Assembly: GCA_021108325.1 (NCBI GenBank) | Contig: JAIORB010000057.1 | Span: 1 to 50,123, forward strand | Direction: 5' to 3' | Source: Bacteroidales bacterium | Lineage (GTDB): Bacteria; Bacteroidota; Bacteroidia; Bacteroidales; UBA12077 | Length of the DNA stretch: 50,123 nt | Shown: in pieces, positions 15,321 to 24,300 of the stretch | Numbering within the stretch: the stretch's first letter is position 1 | Layout: every line of letters begins with the position of its first letter | Made by a program: the position numbers and the translations under genes | Notes under the pieces: model-generated | Databases searched by the model: none | Seen by the model: only the letters and a program-made list of their open reading frames with translations | Told to the model about the DNA's origin: nothing

Positions 15321-17063
15321 ATGGCAGATAAAGAATTACTAAATTTAGTTCAAGCAAAAGCAAAAGCATGGCTTAATTCGAACATTGATTCAGAATCAAA
15401 AAAAGATATTGAGAATTTAATTCAAAATAACGAATCAGAATTAATTGAATCATTTTACAAGGATCTTGAATTTGGCACTGGTGGTTTGCGAGGAATAATG
15501 GGAGTTGGAACAAACCGTATGAATATTTATACGGTTGGAATAGCAACTCAGGGATTAAGTAATTATTTAAAACAACAATTTGTAAATAAAAAAAGTATTA
15601 AAGTTGCTATTGCTTACGATTCAAGAAATAATAGCAGGTTATTTGCAGAAAAAACTGCAAGTGTATTTTCTGCTAACGGAATAAAGGTATTTTTATTCGA
15701 AGACCTCCGTCCTACTCCTGAATTATCATTTGCTATCAGGCACTTTAATTGCCAAAGCGGAATAGTTGTAACAGCATCTCACAATCCTAAAGAATATAAT
15801 GGTTATAAAGTTTATTGGGAAGATGGTGGTCAGATTATAAGCCCACATGACAAAAATATAATTACAGAAGTTCAAAAGATTACAGATATTAGTGATATTC
15901 AATTTGATGACAGTCTGAAAAATGTTGAAATCATTGGAGAGAAAATTGATAAAAAATACATTAATGAATTATCAAAGCTTTCGTTAAATCCACAAGTCAT
16001 TAAAAATCAAAAAGATTTAAAAATTGTTTATACTCCTATTCATGGTACCGGTGTTGAATTGGTGCCCAGAGCATTACAAGTTTATGGATTTGATAATATT
16101 ACCATTGTTGAAGAACAGAAAATACCTGATGGAAATTTTCCAACTGTAAAATCACCTAATCCGGAAGAACCTGCAGCATTGGAACTAGCTTTAAAAAAAG
16201 CTAAAGAAATAGATGCTGATATTGTTATGGCAACCGACCCTGATGGCGACCGTGTCGGGATTGCAGTAAAAAATAATAATAACGAATTTATTCTTTTAAA
16301 TGGCAACCAGGCAGCTGCATTATTAATTAATTATCTTATAAGCCAATGGAAAGATAAAGGAAAACTAAAAGGCAAAGAATATATTGTTAAAACAATTGTA
16401 ACCAGCGAATTATTAAAAGATATAGCTAATAAGTACAATGTGGAATGTTATGATGTTTTAACCGGATTTAAATATATTGCCGATATAATAAAACAAAAAG
16501 AAGGCAAAAAGAAATTTATTGGCGGTGGCGAAGAAAGCTATGGTTATTTAGCAGGAGAATTCGTGAGAGATAAAGATGCAGTAATGTCGTGTGCCCTACT
16601 TGCAGAAACTGTAGCCTGGGCCAAAAATAATGGCAAAACACTTTACCAGGAGCTAATTGACATTTATGTTAAATTTGGTTTTTATAAAGAAAAACTAATT
16701 TCAATTGTTAAAAAAGGGAAATCAGGTGCCGAAGAAATTCAAAAAATGATGGATAACTTTAGAAACAGGCCACCACAAACAATCAACAATTCAAATGTTA
16801 TGTTAATTCATGATTTCGAGAAACAAAAAACATTTGACCAAATAAGTCATTTACGATACGAGATAAATCTTCCAAAATCTAATGTTCTTCAGTTTATTTT
16901 AAAAGATGGATCAAAAATATCCATAAGACCATCAGGTACCGAGCCTAAGATTAAATTCTATTTTGGAGTACATGATAAACTTGAAAAAAGAGAAGATTTT
17001 GAAAAAGTAAACAAATTACTGGACAATAAAATTGATAATATTATAAAATCATTGGGAATATAA
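15321..17063 (+). CDS. Phosphoglucomutase / phosphomannomutase (alpha-D-phosphohexomutase)
   Basis: A 580-residue enzyme of the long PGM/PMM (PgcA-like) type that interconverts hexose 1- and 6-phosphates. The phosphoserine loop is TASHNPKEYNGYKVYW (Ser153). The metal loop is ATDPDGDRVGIAV, the sugar-binding loop is GGGEESYGYLAGEF, and the phosphate-binding loop is RPSGTEPKIKFYF near the C-terminus. FGTGGLRGIMGVGTNRMN near residue 51 is typical of the subfamily. It could supply glucose-1-phosphate for rfbA and for UDP-glucose used by ugd. Substrate preference cannot be settled from sequence. Confidence 0.93.
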   Translation: MADKELLNLVQAKAKAWLNSNIDSESKKDIENLIQNNESELIESFYKDLEFGTGGLRGIMGVGTNRMNIYTVGIATQGLSNYLKQQFVNKKSIKVAIAYDSRNNSRLFAEKTASVFSANGIKVFLFEDLRPTPELSFAIRHFNCQSGIVVTASHNPKEYNGYKVYWEDGGQIISPHDKNIITEVQKITDISDIQFDDSLKNVEIIGEKIDKKYINELSKLSLNPQVIKNQKDLKIVYTPIHGTGVELVPRALQVYGFDNITIVEEQKIPDGNFPTVKSPNPEEPAALELALKKAKEIDADIVMATDPDGDRVGIAVKNNNNEFILLNGNQAAALLINYLISQWKDKGKLKGKEYIVKTIVTSELLKDIANKYNVECYDVLTGFKYIADIIKQKEGKKKFIGGGEESYGYLAGEFVRDKDAVMSCALLAETVAWAKNNGKTLYQELIDIYVKFGFYKEKLISIVKKGKSGAEEIQKMMDNFRNRPPQTINNSNVMLIHDFEKQKTFDQISHLRYEINLPKSNVLQFILKDGSKISIRPSGTEPKIKFYFGVHDKLEKREDFEKVNKLLDNKIDNIIKSLGI

Positions 17064-17071
17064 TAGATGTG

Positions 17072-17105
17072 AGATAAAAGATAAAAGATAAAAGATAAAA
17101 GATAC
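17072..17105. repeat. Heptanucleotide tandem repeat (AGATAAA)
   Basis: Four perfect copies of agataaa (17072-17099) followed by a decaying fifth. It lies in the 140-nt spacer between the mutase and yjbQ genes. Confidence 0.85.
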
Positions 17106-17203
17106 AGGATTCAGTTGGCAGTTACCATATAGTATAAATCTCAGCTAAAAACTTAAAAATTATAACACTGATACTAAATACTTGATACTAAAATCTATAA
17201 AGA

Positions 17204-17617
17204 ATGAAATCACATAGAAAAGAAATATGGATGAATACTTCTCGACGGAGAGAATATATTAATATCACTCCGGTTGTTGAGCAAGAACTGGCAAAGAGCG
17301 GAATTAAGGAAGGTTTGGTTTTGGTAAATGCAATGCATATTACTTCGAGTATTTTCATTAATGATGATGAAACAGGTTTATTGGAAGATTTTGAAAAATG
17401 GCTGGAAGGTTTAGCACCTGAAAAACCATACTCGCAATATAAACATAATTACGCCGAGGATAATGCTGATGCACATTTGAAACGTACAGTTATGGGCCGT
17501 GAAGTTGTCGTTGCAATAACTAATGGAAGATTGGATTTTGGTCCCTGGGAGCAAATTTTTTATGGCGAATTCGATGGTAAAAGACGTAAACGAATATTGA
17601 TTAAAATAATTGGATAA
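17204..17617 (+). CDS. YjbQ family protein (UPF0047)
   Basis: A 137-residue protein matching the YjbQ/UPF0047 family in length and sequence: [54 protein letters not shown] and [16 protein letters not shown]. The conserved His and acidic residues cluster in a trimeric barrel in known structures. Some members can make thiamine phosphate from the two precursors, but the physiological role is unsettled. The gene is flanked on both sides by 7-nt tandem repeats and is probably transcribed alone or with the downstream transporter. Confidence 0.9.
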   Translation: MKSHRKEIWMNTSRRREYINITPVVEQELAKSGIKEGLVLVNAMHITSSIFINDDETGLLEDFEKWLEGLAPEKPYSQYKHNYAEDNADAHLKRTVMGREVVVAITNGRLDFGPWEQIFYGEFDGKRRKRILIKIIG

Positions 17618-17623
17618 TAAAAA

Positions 17624-17644
17624 AGTTTCGAGTTTCGAGTTTCG
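17624..17644. repeat. Heptanucleotide tandem repeat (AGTTTCG)
   Basis: Three perfect copies of agtttcg followed by degenerate units (ggttctg, agtttta), immediately after the yjbQ stop codon. The period equals that of the AGATAAA run upstream of the same gene. Confidence 0.8.
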
Positions 17645-17714
17645 GGTTCTGAGTTTTATATCTTCAAAAATTAAACTTTTTTACTAATTTTCTGTTCTAT
17701 ACTAAAATCTTAGT

Positions 17715-18617
17715 ATGTCGCATGTTCATCACCATAACGAACCAAACAAAACGAACTTATTAATAAGTGTTTTTCTGAATGCTGCAATTACTATTGCTGA
17801 ATTTATAGGAGGAGTTCTTTCGAACAGTCTTGCCTTAATTTCCGATGCTGTTCATAATTTAAGCGATACCATGGCTATTGTAATAAGCTATATTGCAATG
17901 CTCATTGGCAAAAAAGATTCCACGGCTAAAAATACTTTTGGATATAAACGCATAGAAATCCTGGCTGCACTGTTTAATGCAGTAGTTTTAATTGTAATTT
18001 CGGTATATCTGTTTTATGAAGCTTACACACGATTTATGAATCCCGAACCAATTAAAGGCAAAATCATGTTTATTGTTGCCACCATTGGTTTATTTGGCAA
18101 TTTAATATCGGTATTATTACTTCATAAAGACTCAGCCCACAACTTAAATATTAAAGCTGCATACTTGCATTTAATTGGCGATACTTTATCGTCTGTTGGA
18201 GTTATATTTGGCTCAATACTGATCTATTTCTGGGATATTTATTGGATTGATCCTTTATTAACTATAATAATCGGAGTAGTTATTATTAAAGCTACCTGGA
18301 GCATTTTAAAGGAAACTATTGAAATATTAATGCAGGCAAGTCCTGTGGGATTAGATTTAAAAGAAATTAAAACAGAATTGGAAAAACATCCTGACATTAA
18401 AGATATACACCATATTCATTCATGGCGATTATCCGATAATATTATTCATTTTCAATGCCATGCCGATGTTAACAAGAACCTCCCTATAAAAAACATTGAT
18501 AAGATCAGAATTGAATTGGAAAATACTTTACATAAAGGCTTTGGGATAGATCATATAACCATTCAGATGGAATTGGATACCTGTTCGGAAAAATCGGCTA
18601 TTGTAAAAGGTAATTAA
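17715..18617 (+). CDS. Cation diffusion facilitator family transporter
   Basis: A 300-residue inner-membrane CDF exporter, CzcD/ZitB-like. The N-terminus is histidine-rich (SHVHHHNEPN). Six hydrophobic segments cover about residues 12-195. Metal-site aspartates are in ISDAVHNLSDT and HLIGDTLSSVGV. A C-terminal cytoplasmic domain follows with HHIHSWRLSDNIIHFQCHADV. The family exchanges Zn2+, and sometimes Co2+, Cd2+ or other divalent ions, for protons. The last 4 nt overlap the stop of the convergent helicase gene. Confidence 0.93.
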   Translation: MSHVHHHNEPNKTNLLISVFLNAAITIAEFIGGVLSNSLALISDAVHNLSDTMAIVISYIAMLIGKKDSTAKNTFGYKRIEILAALFNAVVLIVISVYLFYEAYTRFMNPEPIKGKIMFIVATIGLFGNLISVLLLHKDSAHNLNIKAAYLHLIGDTLSSVGVIFGSILIYFWDIYWIDPLLTIIIGVVIIKATWSILKETIEILMQASPVGLDLKEIKTELEKHPDIKDIHHIHSWRLSDNIIHFQCHADVNKNLPIKNIDKIRIELENTLHKGFGIDHITIQMELDTCSEKSAIVKGN

Positions 18618-20059
18618 TCTTCAGATTTGAAAAATCGTTTGTCGAAATTTACTAAATATAAATTCTCTATTGGACGTGTAAATGCTGTATAAAGCCAACG
18701 TAAATATTCTTTATCCATCATATCTTCGGCAATATATCCATGATCAATAAATACATTTTTCCATTGTCCTCCCTGAGCTTTATGACAAGTTATAGCATAA
18801 GAAAACTTTACCTGCAATGCATTAAAATACTCATCATTTCTAACTCCTTCGTATTTCTTTTTTTTTGTCTTTTCATGCTGGTAATCTTCCAGAACATTGT
18901 AAAAAAGTTGTTTATTATCCTCGCTTGATAAAGCTGCAGTGTTGATATCTAAAGTATCTAATATAATCTTGCATTCGATTTCCAAATCGCTATAATCAAT
19001 AAAGCGAAGTATAACATCAACAAACCTAAATCCATACCGTTCCTCGTATTTACTAATTTTAATAATCTCGGCAATATCGCCGTTGGCAATAAAATCAATC
19101 TTGCCTGTCTGCAGACAGGTTTTTTCATTTTCATCAATCCAGTAGTAATTATTTTTTACCACCATTAGAAAATCACCAACTGCAATTTCCTCTTCGTGCC
19201 ACAATATCTGACTTCTGATTCCTTTATTATATTGATTCGCTCTTTTATTCGATCTGGTAATAATCATGGTATCTTCATAACCATATTTATCATACGAATC
19301 AGAAATGGTTTCAATTAAATCAGCACCTGAGATTTTTTGTATATCAGTAATATCATCTAATCCAAATTTCGGAAATGTAAAATTCTCGCTGGAAATCAAG
19401 TTTCGAATATTGGTTGCATTTAACAAAACACCTGAATCTTCGTGTTGCCGGACAACCTCTTTCAAATTATAATCGAACACTGTTAAACCATATAATTTTA
19501 ATTGATCAGAATCCAAAGCAGGGCTAATATCAATTCCTACCGGTGGCAATTGTGCAGTATCTCCAACTAAAATCAGCTTACAACTTTTATCATTGTACAC
19601 GTATTTAATTAAATCATCAAGCAATCTGCCAGAACCAAAGACTGAACTATCTCCTGAAGTATTTGAAATCATTGAAGCCTCATCAACAATAAAAAAAGTA
19701 TTTGAATGCAGATTATTATCTAAAGAAAATATTCCAAATCCATCTTTCGAAGATTTTTGTCTGTAAATTTTTTTATGAATTGTATATGCTGTTTTATTAG
19801 AATATGCCGATAATACTTTAGCAGCTCTTCCTGTGGGAGCCAATAATACTGATTTAATTCTTAATGTCTTAAAAGCATTAACCAACGCACTTATAATGGT
19901 TGTTTTACCTGTACCCGCATAACCTTTTATCAGGAATAATGATTTTGAATCATCATCCATAATAAATTCCGATAAACCATCAAGCAACCTGTTTTGATCC
20001 TGGGTTGGTTTATGTTTTAATTTTTCAAGAATTATCTTTTTAATGTGATCCTTTAACAT
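18614..20059 (-). CDS. Dda/RecD-like superfamily 1B DNA helicase
   Basis: A 481-residue ATP-dependent helicase. Walker A is IKGYAGTGKTTII (residues 45-57), Walker B is FFIVDEASMIS (about 120-130), and the LVGDTAQLPPVG motif follows. The C-terminal SYAITCHKAQGGQWKNVFID is the UvrD_C_2 motif, and LRWLYTAFTRPIENL is the last helicase motif. It lacks the N-terminal region of full RecD2 and looks like the short Dda-type enzymes that move 5' to 3' on single-stranded DNA. The 16-bp palindrome at 19104-19119 lies in frame and encodes CLQTG, in a region poorly conserved in the family. Confidence 0.9.
   Translation of the reverse strand: MLKDHIKKIILEKLKHKPTQDQNRLLDGLSEFIMDDDSKSLFLIKGYAGTGKTTIISALVNAFKTLRIKSVLLAPTGRAAKVLSAYSNKTAYTIHKKIYRQKSSKDGFGIFSLDNNLHSNTFFIVDEASMISNTSGDSSVFGSGRLLDDLIKYVYNDKSCKLILVGDTAQLPPVGIDISPALDSDQLKLYGLTVFDYNLKEVVRQHEDSGVLLNATNIRNLISSENFTFPKFGLDDITDIQKISGADLIETISDSYDKYGYEDTMIITRSNKRANQYNKGIRSQILWHEEEIAVGDFLMVVKNNYYWIDENEKTCLQTGKIDFIANGDIAEIIKISKYEERYGFRFVDVILRFIDYSDLEIECKIILDTLDINTAALSSEDNKQLFYNVLEDYQHEKTKKKKYEGVRNDEYFNALQVKFSYAITCHKAQGGQWKNVFIDHGYIAEDMMDKEYLRWLYTAFTRPIENLYLVNFDKRFFKSED
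19104..19119. repeat. Perfect 16-bp GC-rich palindrome inside the helicase gene
   Basis: cctgtctgcagacagg is its own reverse complement, flanked by ttg on the left and ttt on the right. The flanks and arms match the element at 35720-35731 except for a 4-nt central difference, so the two belong to one repeat family. Confidence 0.7.
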
Positions 20060-20107
20060 TTTCCGTAAATAATATGCAATTTAAATTTAAAATTTAATTT
20101 TTTCTTA

Positions 20108-20115
20108 TAAATTTG
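20108..20115 (+). promoter_or_regulatory. -7 promoter element for the pilin-like/DUF3822/rsmD operon
   Basis: taaatttg is an exact TAnnTTTG, 32 nt before the ATG at 20148. A TTTA at 20086-20089 lies 18 nt upstream as a possible -33 box. Confidence 0.5.
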
Positions 20116-20147
20116 CAGGCAAACATATAAAATTAATATCAAGTAAG

Positions 20148-20774
20148 ATGAAAAAAATAATTCAAATCGCATTGGCAATTACAATTGTTGTTTTAATATA
20201 CTTTATTTGGGAAAGTATCCAAACTCCAATTCGTTTCAATAAGGAAAAAGATAAAAGGCAGGATGCTACCGAACTTCGATTAATAGATATTAGAACAGCT
20301 CAGATTGCATATAAAGATGAGTATGGAAAATTTACTGCCAGCTTCGATACTTTAATTGACTTTATTAAATATGATTCAATGAAACTTGTTAGAGCAGAAG
20401 GGAGTATTTCAGATGAGCTTTTAGCTCAAGGCTGGACAGAAGCAATTGCAGTGCAAGAAGGTTTAATTGTAAGGGATACGATTAGGATAGCCATTAAGGA
20501 TACATTGTTCCCTGCAAATTTTAATGCCGATGCATTATGTAAAGTTCCTTTTACAGAAAATGATTTATTTGAAATGGCAACAGCTACCCTTGTTGTTTCT
20601 AAGTTAAATGTAAATGTATTTGAAGCTAAGGTTTTAAATAACATTCTTTTACATGGTATGGACAGGCAATTGGTTATCAACTTAAACGAAAGGATGAAAA
20701 ATCAAAATAACTTCCCCGGAGTAAAAGTTGGTGATATTGTTGAGCCAAATAATAATGCTGGAAACTGGGAATAG
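20148..20774 (+). CDS. Single-pass membrane protein with pilin-like N-terminus
   Basis: A 208-residue protein of no assigned function. One hydrophobic helix spans residues 5-24 (IQIALAITIVVLIYFIWESI). It is followed by a charged helix and RLIDIRTAQIAYKDEYGKFT with ASFDTLIDF, a spacing and composition reminiscent of type II secretion pseudopilins and type IV pilins (helix, then Tyr-Gly and a Leu-rich stretch). No classical prepilin peptidase site with Gly/Glu is seen at the helix start, so it is either unprocessed or PilN-like. It ends 11 nt before the DUF3822 gene and heads a likely three-gene operon with rsmD. The rest of the protein is predicted to be periplasmic. Confidence 0.75.
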   Translation: MKKIIQIALAITIVVLIYFIWESIQTPIRFNKEKDKRQDATELRLIDIRTAQIAYKDEYGKFTASFDTLIDFIKYDSMKLVRAEGSISDELLAQGWTEAIAVQEGLIVRDTIRIAIKDTLFPANFNADALCKVPFTENDLFEMATATLVVSKLNVNVFEAKVLNNILLHGMDRQLVINLNERMKNQNNFPGVKVGDIVEPNNNAGNWE

Positions 20775-20785
20775 AATATCATAAT

Positions 20786-21634
20786 ATGCAAAATTTTGCT
20801 TTTGTTGATGAAACATTAGATATTAATATTACTCAATCATATTATTTGTCCATTCAGGTTAGCTTGAATGGACTTTCTTTTTGTATTCTCGATCCTGTAA
20901 GGAATAAATACATAGCCTTATCGCATCAAAACTTTGAAACGGATTTAATTTTCGATGATTTTTTAAATACTATTGAAGAATATATTGAAAAAAACGAGCT
21001 TCTAAATCGCACATTTAAATCAACTAAATTAATTTGGTTAACTAATAAAAATACACTTATTCCTAATAATTTTTTTAAGAAAGAAAATCTAAAAAAGTAT
21101 TTCGAATTTAATCAGAAATTGGACGATTTAGATGAGATTCATTATAAAAAACTTAAGTATGTTGATGCTTACAGTATTTTTATTGTTCCAAATCAAATAG
21201 CTAATATTTTCATTAAACAATTTCCGGATTTAAACTTCTATAACCAGCAAATTCCTTTTATTGAGCATACATTGTTTAAATATCATTCTGAGTCAAAAAA
21301 AGTGTTTGTTAATATAAATGATGAATTTATAGATCTAAGTATAACAGAAAATGGAAAATTGTTGCTTTATAACAATTTTGTGTATAAAACTGAGTCGGAT
21401 ATGATATATTTTATCATGTATGTTTTTGATCAGTTCAATTTAAATACAGAAAATACCGAATTGATATTAAGTGGATTTATTGACAAGAAAGCATCTATAT
21501 ACTCAAAATTAAAAGGGTTTATAAGCCACATGAGGTTTAACAAGCTATCTGAAGATTTTTCGTATAGCTATACATTTAATCAGGTTCCACCGCAATCATT
21601 TACTAATTTATTTAACTTACACCTTTGCGAATAG
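20786..21634 (+). CDS. DUF3822 family protein
   Basis: A 282-residue soluble protein typical of Bacteroidota, usually found beside rsmD as here. Two halves are suggested: ITQSYYLSIQVSLNGLSFCI with a following ASKHA-like strand pattern, and KVFVNINDEFIDLSITENGK followed by LLLYNNFVYK and ELILSGFIDK. The second half resembles the strand-turn-strand and Gly-ending segments of actin-like PilM/FtsA proteins, though no clear ATP-binding glycines are visible. That fold suggestion is inference. Its last 10 nt overlap the TTG start of rsmD, pointing to translational coupling. Confidence 0.8.
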   Translation: MQNFAFVDETLDINITQSYYLSIQVSLNGLSFCILDPVRNKYIALSHQNFETDLIFDDFLNTIEEYIEKNELLNRTFKSTKLIWLTNKNTLIPNNFFKKENLKKYFEFNQKLDDLDEIHYKKLKYVDAYSIFIVPNQIANIFIKQFPDLNFYNQQIPFIEHTLFKYHSESKKVFVNINDEFIDLSITENGKLLLYNNFVYKTESDMIYFIMYVFDQFNLNTENTELILSGFIDKKASIYSKLKGFISHMRFNKLSEDFSYSYTFNQVPPQSFTNLFNLHLCE

Positions 21635-22173
21635 TTAGTGGGAAATATAAAGGAAGGCGTATAAACCCTCCCAAGAATTTTAAGGCAAGACCAACAACAG
21701 ACTTTGCCAAAGAAAACCTTTTTAACATTTTAAATAATAATTTTGATTTTTCGGAACTTTCTGTTCTTGATCTTTTTTCAGGTACAGGAAGCATATCATA
21801 CGAATTTGCATCCAGAGAATGTATTTCGGTTGTTTCAGTAGAAAGTTATTTTAAGCATAATGCTTTTATAAAAAAAACAATTTATGAATTGGGATTAAAC
21901 CAGGTAAAAGCTATAAAATCTGATGCTTTTATATATGTAAAATCGTGCAGAGATAAATTTGATATTATTTTTGCTGATCCACCTTACGATTTAAAAGAAA
22001 TAGAATCAATTCCTGATTTCATTTTTAAACACCAAATATTAAATAAAGGAGGCTGGTTAATTGTTGAGCATGGCGATAAAACAAGCTTTAACAAACATGC
22101 AGGATTCGTAGAATTAAGAAAATATGGAGGTGTAAATTTCAGTATTTTTGAGAATCCCGAAACAAGCGAATAA
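21625..22173 (+). CDS. rsmD: 16S rRNA (guanine(966)-N2)-methyltransferase, TTG start
   Basis: A 182-residue SAM-dependent methyltransferase. The expected N-terminus, (M)RIVSGKYKGRRINPP, is encoded only if translation begins at the TTG at 21625; no ATG or GTG gives this conserved start. SAM motif I is LDLFSGTGSISYE and the catalytic motif is IFADPPYDL, which marks N2-guanine methylation. RPTTDFAKENLFNIL is also diagnostic. The start codon lies inside the end of the DUF3822 frame (10-nt overlap), so weak TTG initiation is probably helped by re-initiating ribosomes. Confidence 0.93.
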   Translation: MRIVSGKYKGRRINPPKNFKARPTTDFAKENLFNILNNNFDFSELSVLDLFSGTGSISYEFASRECISVVSVESYFKHNAFIKKTIYELGLNQVKAIKSDAFIYVKSCRDKFDIIFADPPYDLKEIESIPDFIFKHQILNKGGWLIVEHGDKTSFNKHAGFVELRKYGGVNFSIFENPETSE

Positions 22174-22210
22174 TAGAACTAAATTTTTCTAAAAAAATTT
22201 CATAAAAACT

Positions 22211-22241
22211 TTTGGTGAATTAAAAATATAAACTATTTTTG
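22211..22241 (+). promoter_or_regulatory. Near-ideal Bacteroidota promoter of tRNA-Asp
   Basis: TTTG (22211-22214), a 19-nt spacer and TATTTTTG (22234-22241) match the -33/-7 consensus TTTG-N19-TAnnTTTG exactly. The -7 box ends 18 nt before the mature tRNA 5' end. Confidence 0.85.
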
Positions 22242-22259
22242 CAACGCAATTAAGCAAAC

Positions 22260-22333
22260 GGTTTGGTAGTTCAGTTGGTTAGAATGCCTGCCTGTCACGC
22301 AGGAGGTCGCGAGTTCGAGTCTCGTCCAGACCG
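22260..22333 (+). tRNA. tRNA-Asp (GTC)
   Basis: A 74-nt cloverleaf. The acceptor stem GGTTTGG pairs with CCAGACC (one G-U) and the discriminator is G. The D loop is GTTCAGTTGGTTAGAAT. The anticodon arm CCTGC-CTGTCAC-GCAGG has the GTC anticodon, and the T arm contains GTTCGAGTC. The 3' CCA is not encoded (GCTTTT follows), so processing and CCA addition are needed. It is an isolated tRNA with its own promoter and terminator. Confidence 0.97.
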
Positions 22334-22349
22334 CTTTTCAAATGTAAAG

Positions 22350-22380
22350 CTCCTTGATTTTCAAGGAGTTTTTTGTTTTT
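22350..22380 (+). terminator. Intrinsic terminator after tRNA-Asp
   Basis: The perfect 8-bp stem ctccttga/tcaaggag closes a ttt loop and is followed by six T and then gttttt. It begins 17 nt after the tRNA 3' end. Confidence 0.92.
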
Positions 22381-22503
22381 ATATAAATACTCGTTAAACA
22401 AAACCACCGCCATACCTACACCTTATCATGGCACAATTATTGTTTTGCCAACAATAAATATTTTTCATAACTTGCATTCATAACCCTTTAAAAGTTAAAT
22501 ATT

Positions 22504-24279
22504 ATGAAAAAAATAAAATTTATTCTAAAAATTCTTCTTCCTGTTTTTCTTTTTTTAATATCCTGCGAAGAAGATGATTCTTTACCGAAACCTACTACAT
22601 TTATTGCATCCGATGGAACATACATTGGTGTTGTGCATTTGGCATACGCAGAAGTACCAGGAGCTGAAATTTATGAAGTATACCGATTAAACGACGAAAC
22701 TGCTGAATGGCAAGATATTAGCTGGACAGAACAAACAAATTGGGATGATAACGGTTGGAAATTACCAAATGATAAAATCATTCCCGGCCAGGTATACCAG
22801 TATAAATTCAGAACTCATGCTGGCGGACCGGGATTTGGGCCATACAGTGAAATTGAAACCGGGTACGCTTTTGATCCGGAAGAAGTAACTATTACCGAAG
22901 TTACAAGAAATTATGAAGAAAGTGAAAACACAATTATTTGGACAGATCCAAACGATTATGAACCTATTCAGAATATAGTTACAAAAGAATACATTGTTTA
23001 TTATGCTGAAGAAAACTATTTAGATAATGATTATGAAGCAAGTAGCACAGCATATTATTCTTATCAACACAGTATACCTTCTTGGTGTGCTGATAAAGTA
23101 TTATATTATAAAATAGTAATTAAATATTCACTCACGAGCGGTTGGGATTATGAAGTGGAAAGTGATTGGGTTAAAGAAGGCACTGGAAATGGAGGCGACG
23201 ACCCTGATATAATAAGCTATACAAGAACTGATTTGGGTACTGTTGTTACTTCAGGCGAGGCCATTAAATTTACAGAAATTAAACAGAATGGTAGCAATGT
23301 TTATTTGGATGTACTTGAAGATGTCGGCGTAACCGGCTATGGTACTCCGGCTGTTTACATGCTCAGTGGAAGCTCATGGACAGGTACAGGAGGAACTTTA
23401 CCAGGCGATATTACCAATTCAACATCTATTGGTAATATGGGAATAGCACTTAGTTCTTCTAAAACTTATTTAGCTGCTCTTGACCTTGATTCCATCTATA
23501 TTCACGAGTCTGATGGTTCAACATGGTCGAATAACCTGGCTGTTGGTAATATGGGTTTTGCAGATTCTCATTCGGCAATTGATATTGAAGTTTTAAATGA
23601 TGAACTTTATCTGGCAGCAAAAGTATGTCCTGACTGGGATTTAAAAATATTTAAATGGACAGGTACAGACTGGCAAACTGTAGGCGGAGATGCAAGTGGA
23701 TTTATTACAACAGGAGTAGATGTATTTGACATTACACTTGAAAACTATGGAGGAACTTTATATCTTACATATAAAATCAAAAACGCTGATTATAATCATA
23801 CATTTCATATTAAACATTTAAATGGATCAATCTGGGATAGTGATTTAGAATGGACTGCTGATTATATTGATGACCTCAAAATTGCCAAAGGAAGTTCTAA
23901 TTTATATTTTATTTCAAGAAGTCAGTCACCTGCATCATTCAGAGGTGGTGTATATAAAGTTACATCAACCACAAGTGTTGAAGAATTAATATCGGAAAAC
24001 GATTATTGGTTTAGTAGTCCATACGATATAACGGTTGATACTGATGGAAATGTAATAATAACATCAATAAAAATTGAATCTGCAACATTGAGTTATCCAA
24101 ATTTAAGTTTATATGATGGCAGCAACTGGAATACTATTTCCGGTGATTTTTCTGATGGTATAGAGCCTATATCAGTACATGCTGATGGAACGGACATTTA
24201 TTATGTTTATGGTGACAAAAACAATGTTACAACATGGGGAGATACAAAATCTATTAAATCGGCAAAATTTACTAAATAG
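22504..24279 (+). CDS. Surface lipoprotein with FN3-like and repeat (propeller-like) regions, unknown function
   Basis: A 591-residue lipoprotein: the signal peptide ends in LFLISC with the lipidated cysteine at about residue 21, followed by EEDD. The acidic residues after the Cys suit the lipoprotein export signal of Bacteroidota, so surface exposure is plausible. Residues 35-235 contain two FN3-like blocks (AYAEVPGAEIYEVYRLND, GQVYQYKFRTHAGG). Residues 245-590 are rich in SxSSWTGT, DLKIFKWTGTDWQ and YDGSNWNTISG units, about 45-60 residues apart, suggesting a beta-propeller. No enzyme motif is seen. It is monocistronic, ending at a shared convergent terminator. Confidence 0.8.
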   Translation: MKKIKFILKILLPVFLFLISCEEDDSLPKPTTFIASDGTYIGVVHLAYAEVPGAEIYEVYRLNDETAEWQDISWTEQTNWDDNGWKLPNDKIIPGQVYQYKFRTHAGGPGFGPYSEIETGYAFDPEEVTITEVTRNYEESENTIIWTDPNDYEPIQNIVTKEYIVYYAEENYLDNDYEASSTAYYSYQHSIPSWCADKVLYYKIVIKYSLTSGWDYEVESDWVKEGTGNGGDDPDIISYTRTDLGTVVTSGEAIKFTEIKQNGSNVYLDVLEDVGVTGYGTPAVYMLSGSSWTGTGGTLPGDITNSTSIGNMGIALSSSKTYLAALDLDSIYIHESDGSTWSNNLAVGNMGFADSHSAIDIEVLNDELYLAAKVCPDWDLKIFKWTGTDWQTVGGDASGFITTGVDVFDITLENYGGTLYLTYKIKNADYNHTFHIKHLNGSIWDSDLEWTADYIDDLKIAKGSSNLYFISRSQSPASFRGGVYKVTSTTSVEELISENDYWFSSPYDITVDTDGNVIITSIKIESATLSYPNLSLYDGSNWNTISGDFSDGIEPISVHADGTDIYYVYGDKNNVTTWGDTKSIKSAKFTK

Positions 24280-24300
24280 CCAATAATATTTAATATTAAA

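Noticed and set aside
22184..22203. aaattttt/aaaaattt hairpin after rsmD as a terminator
   Set aside because: It contains only A-T pairs and is expected by chance in such sequence; not called.
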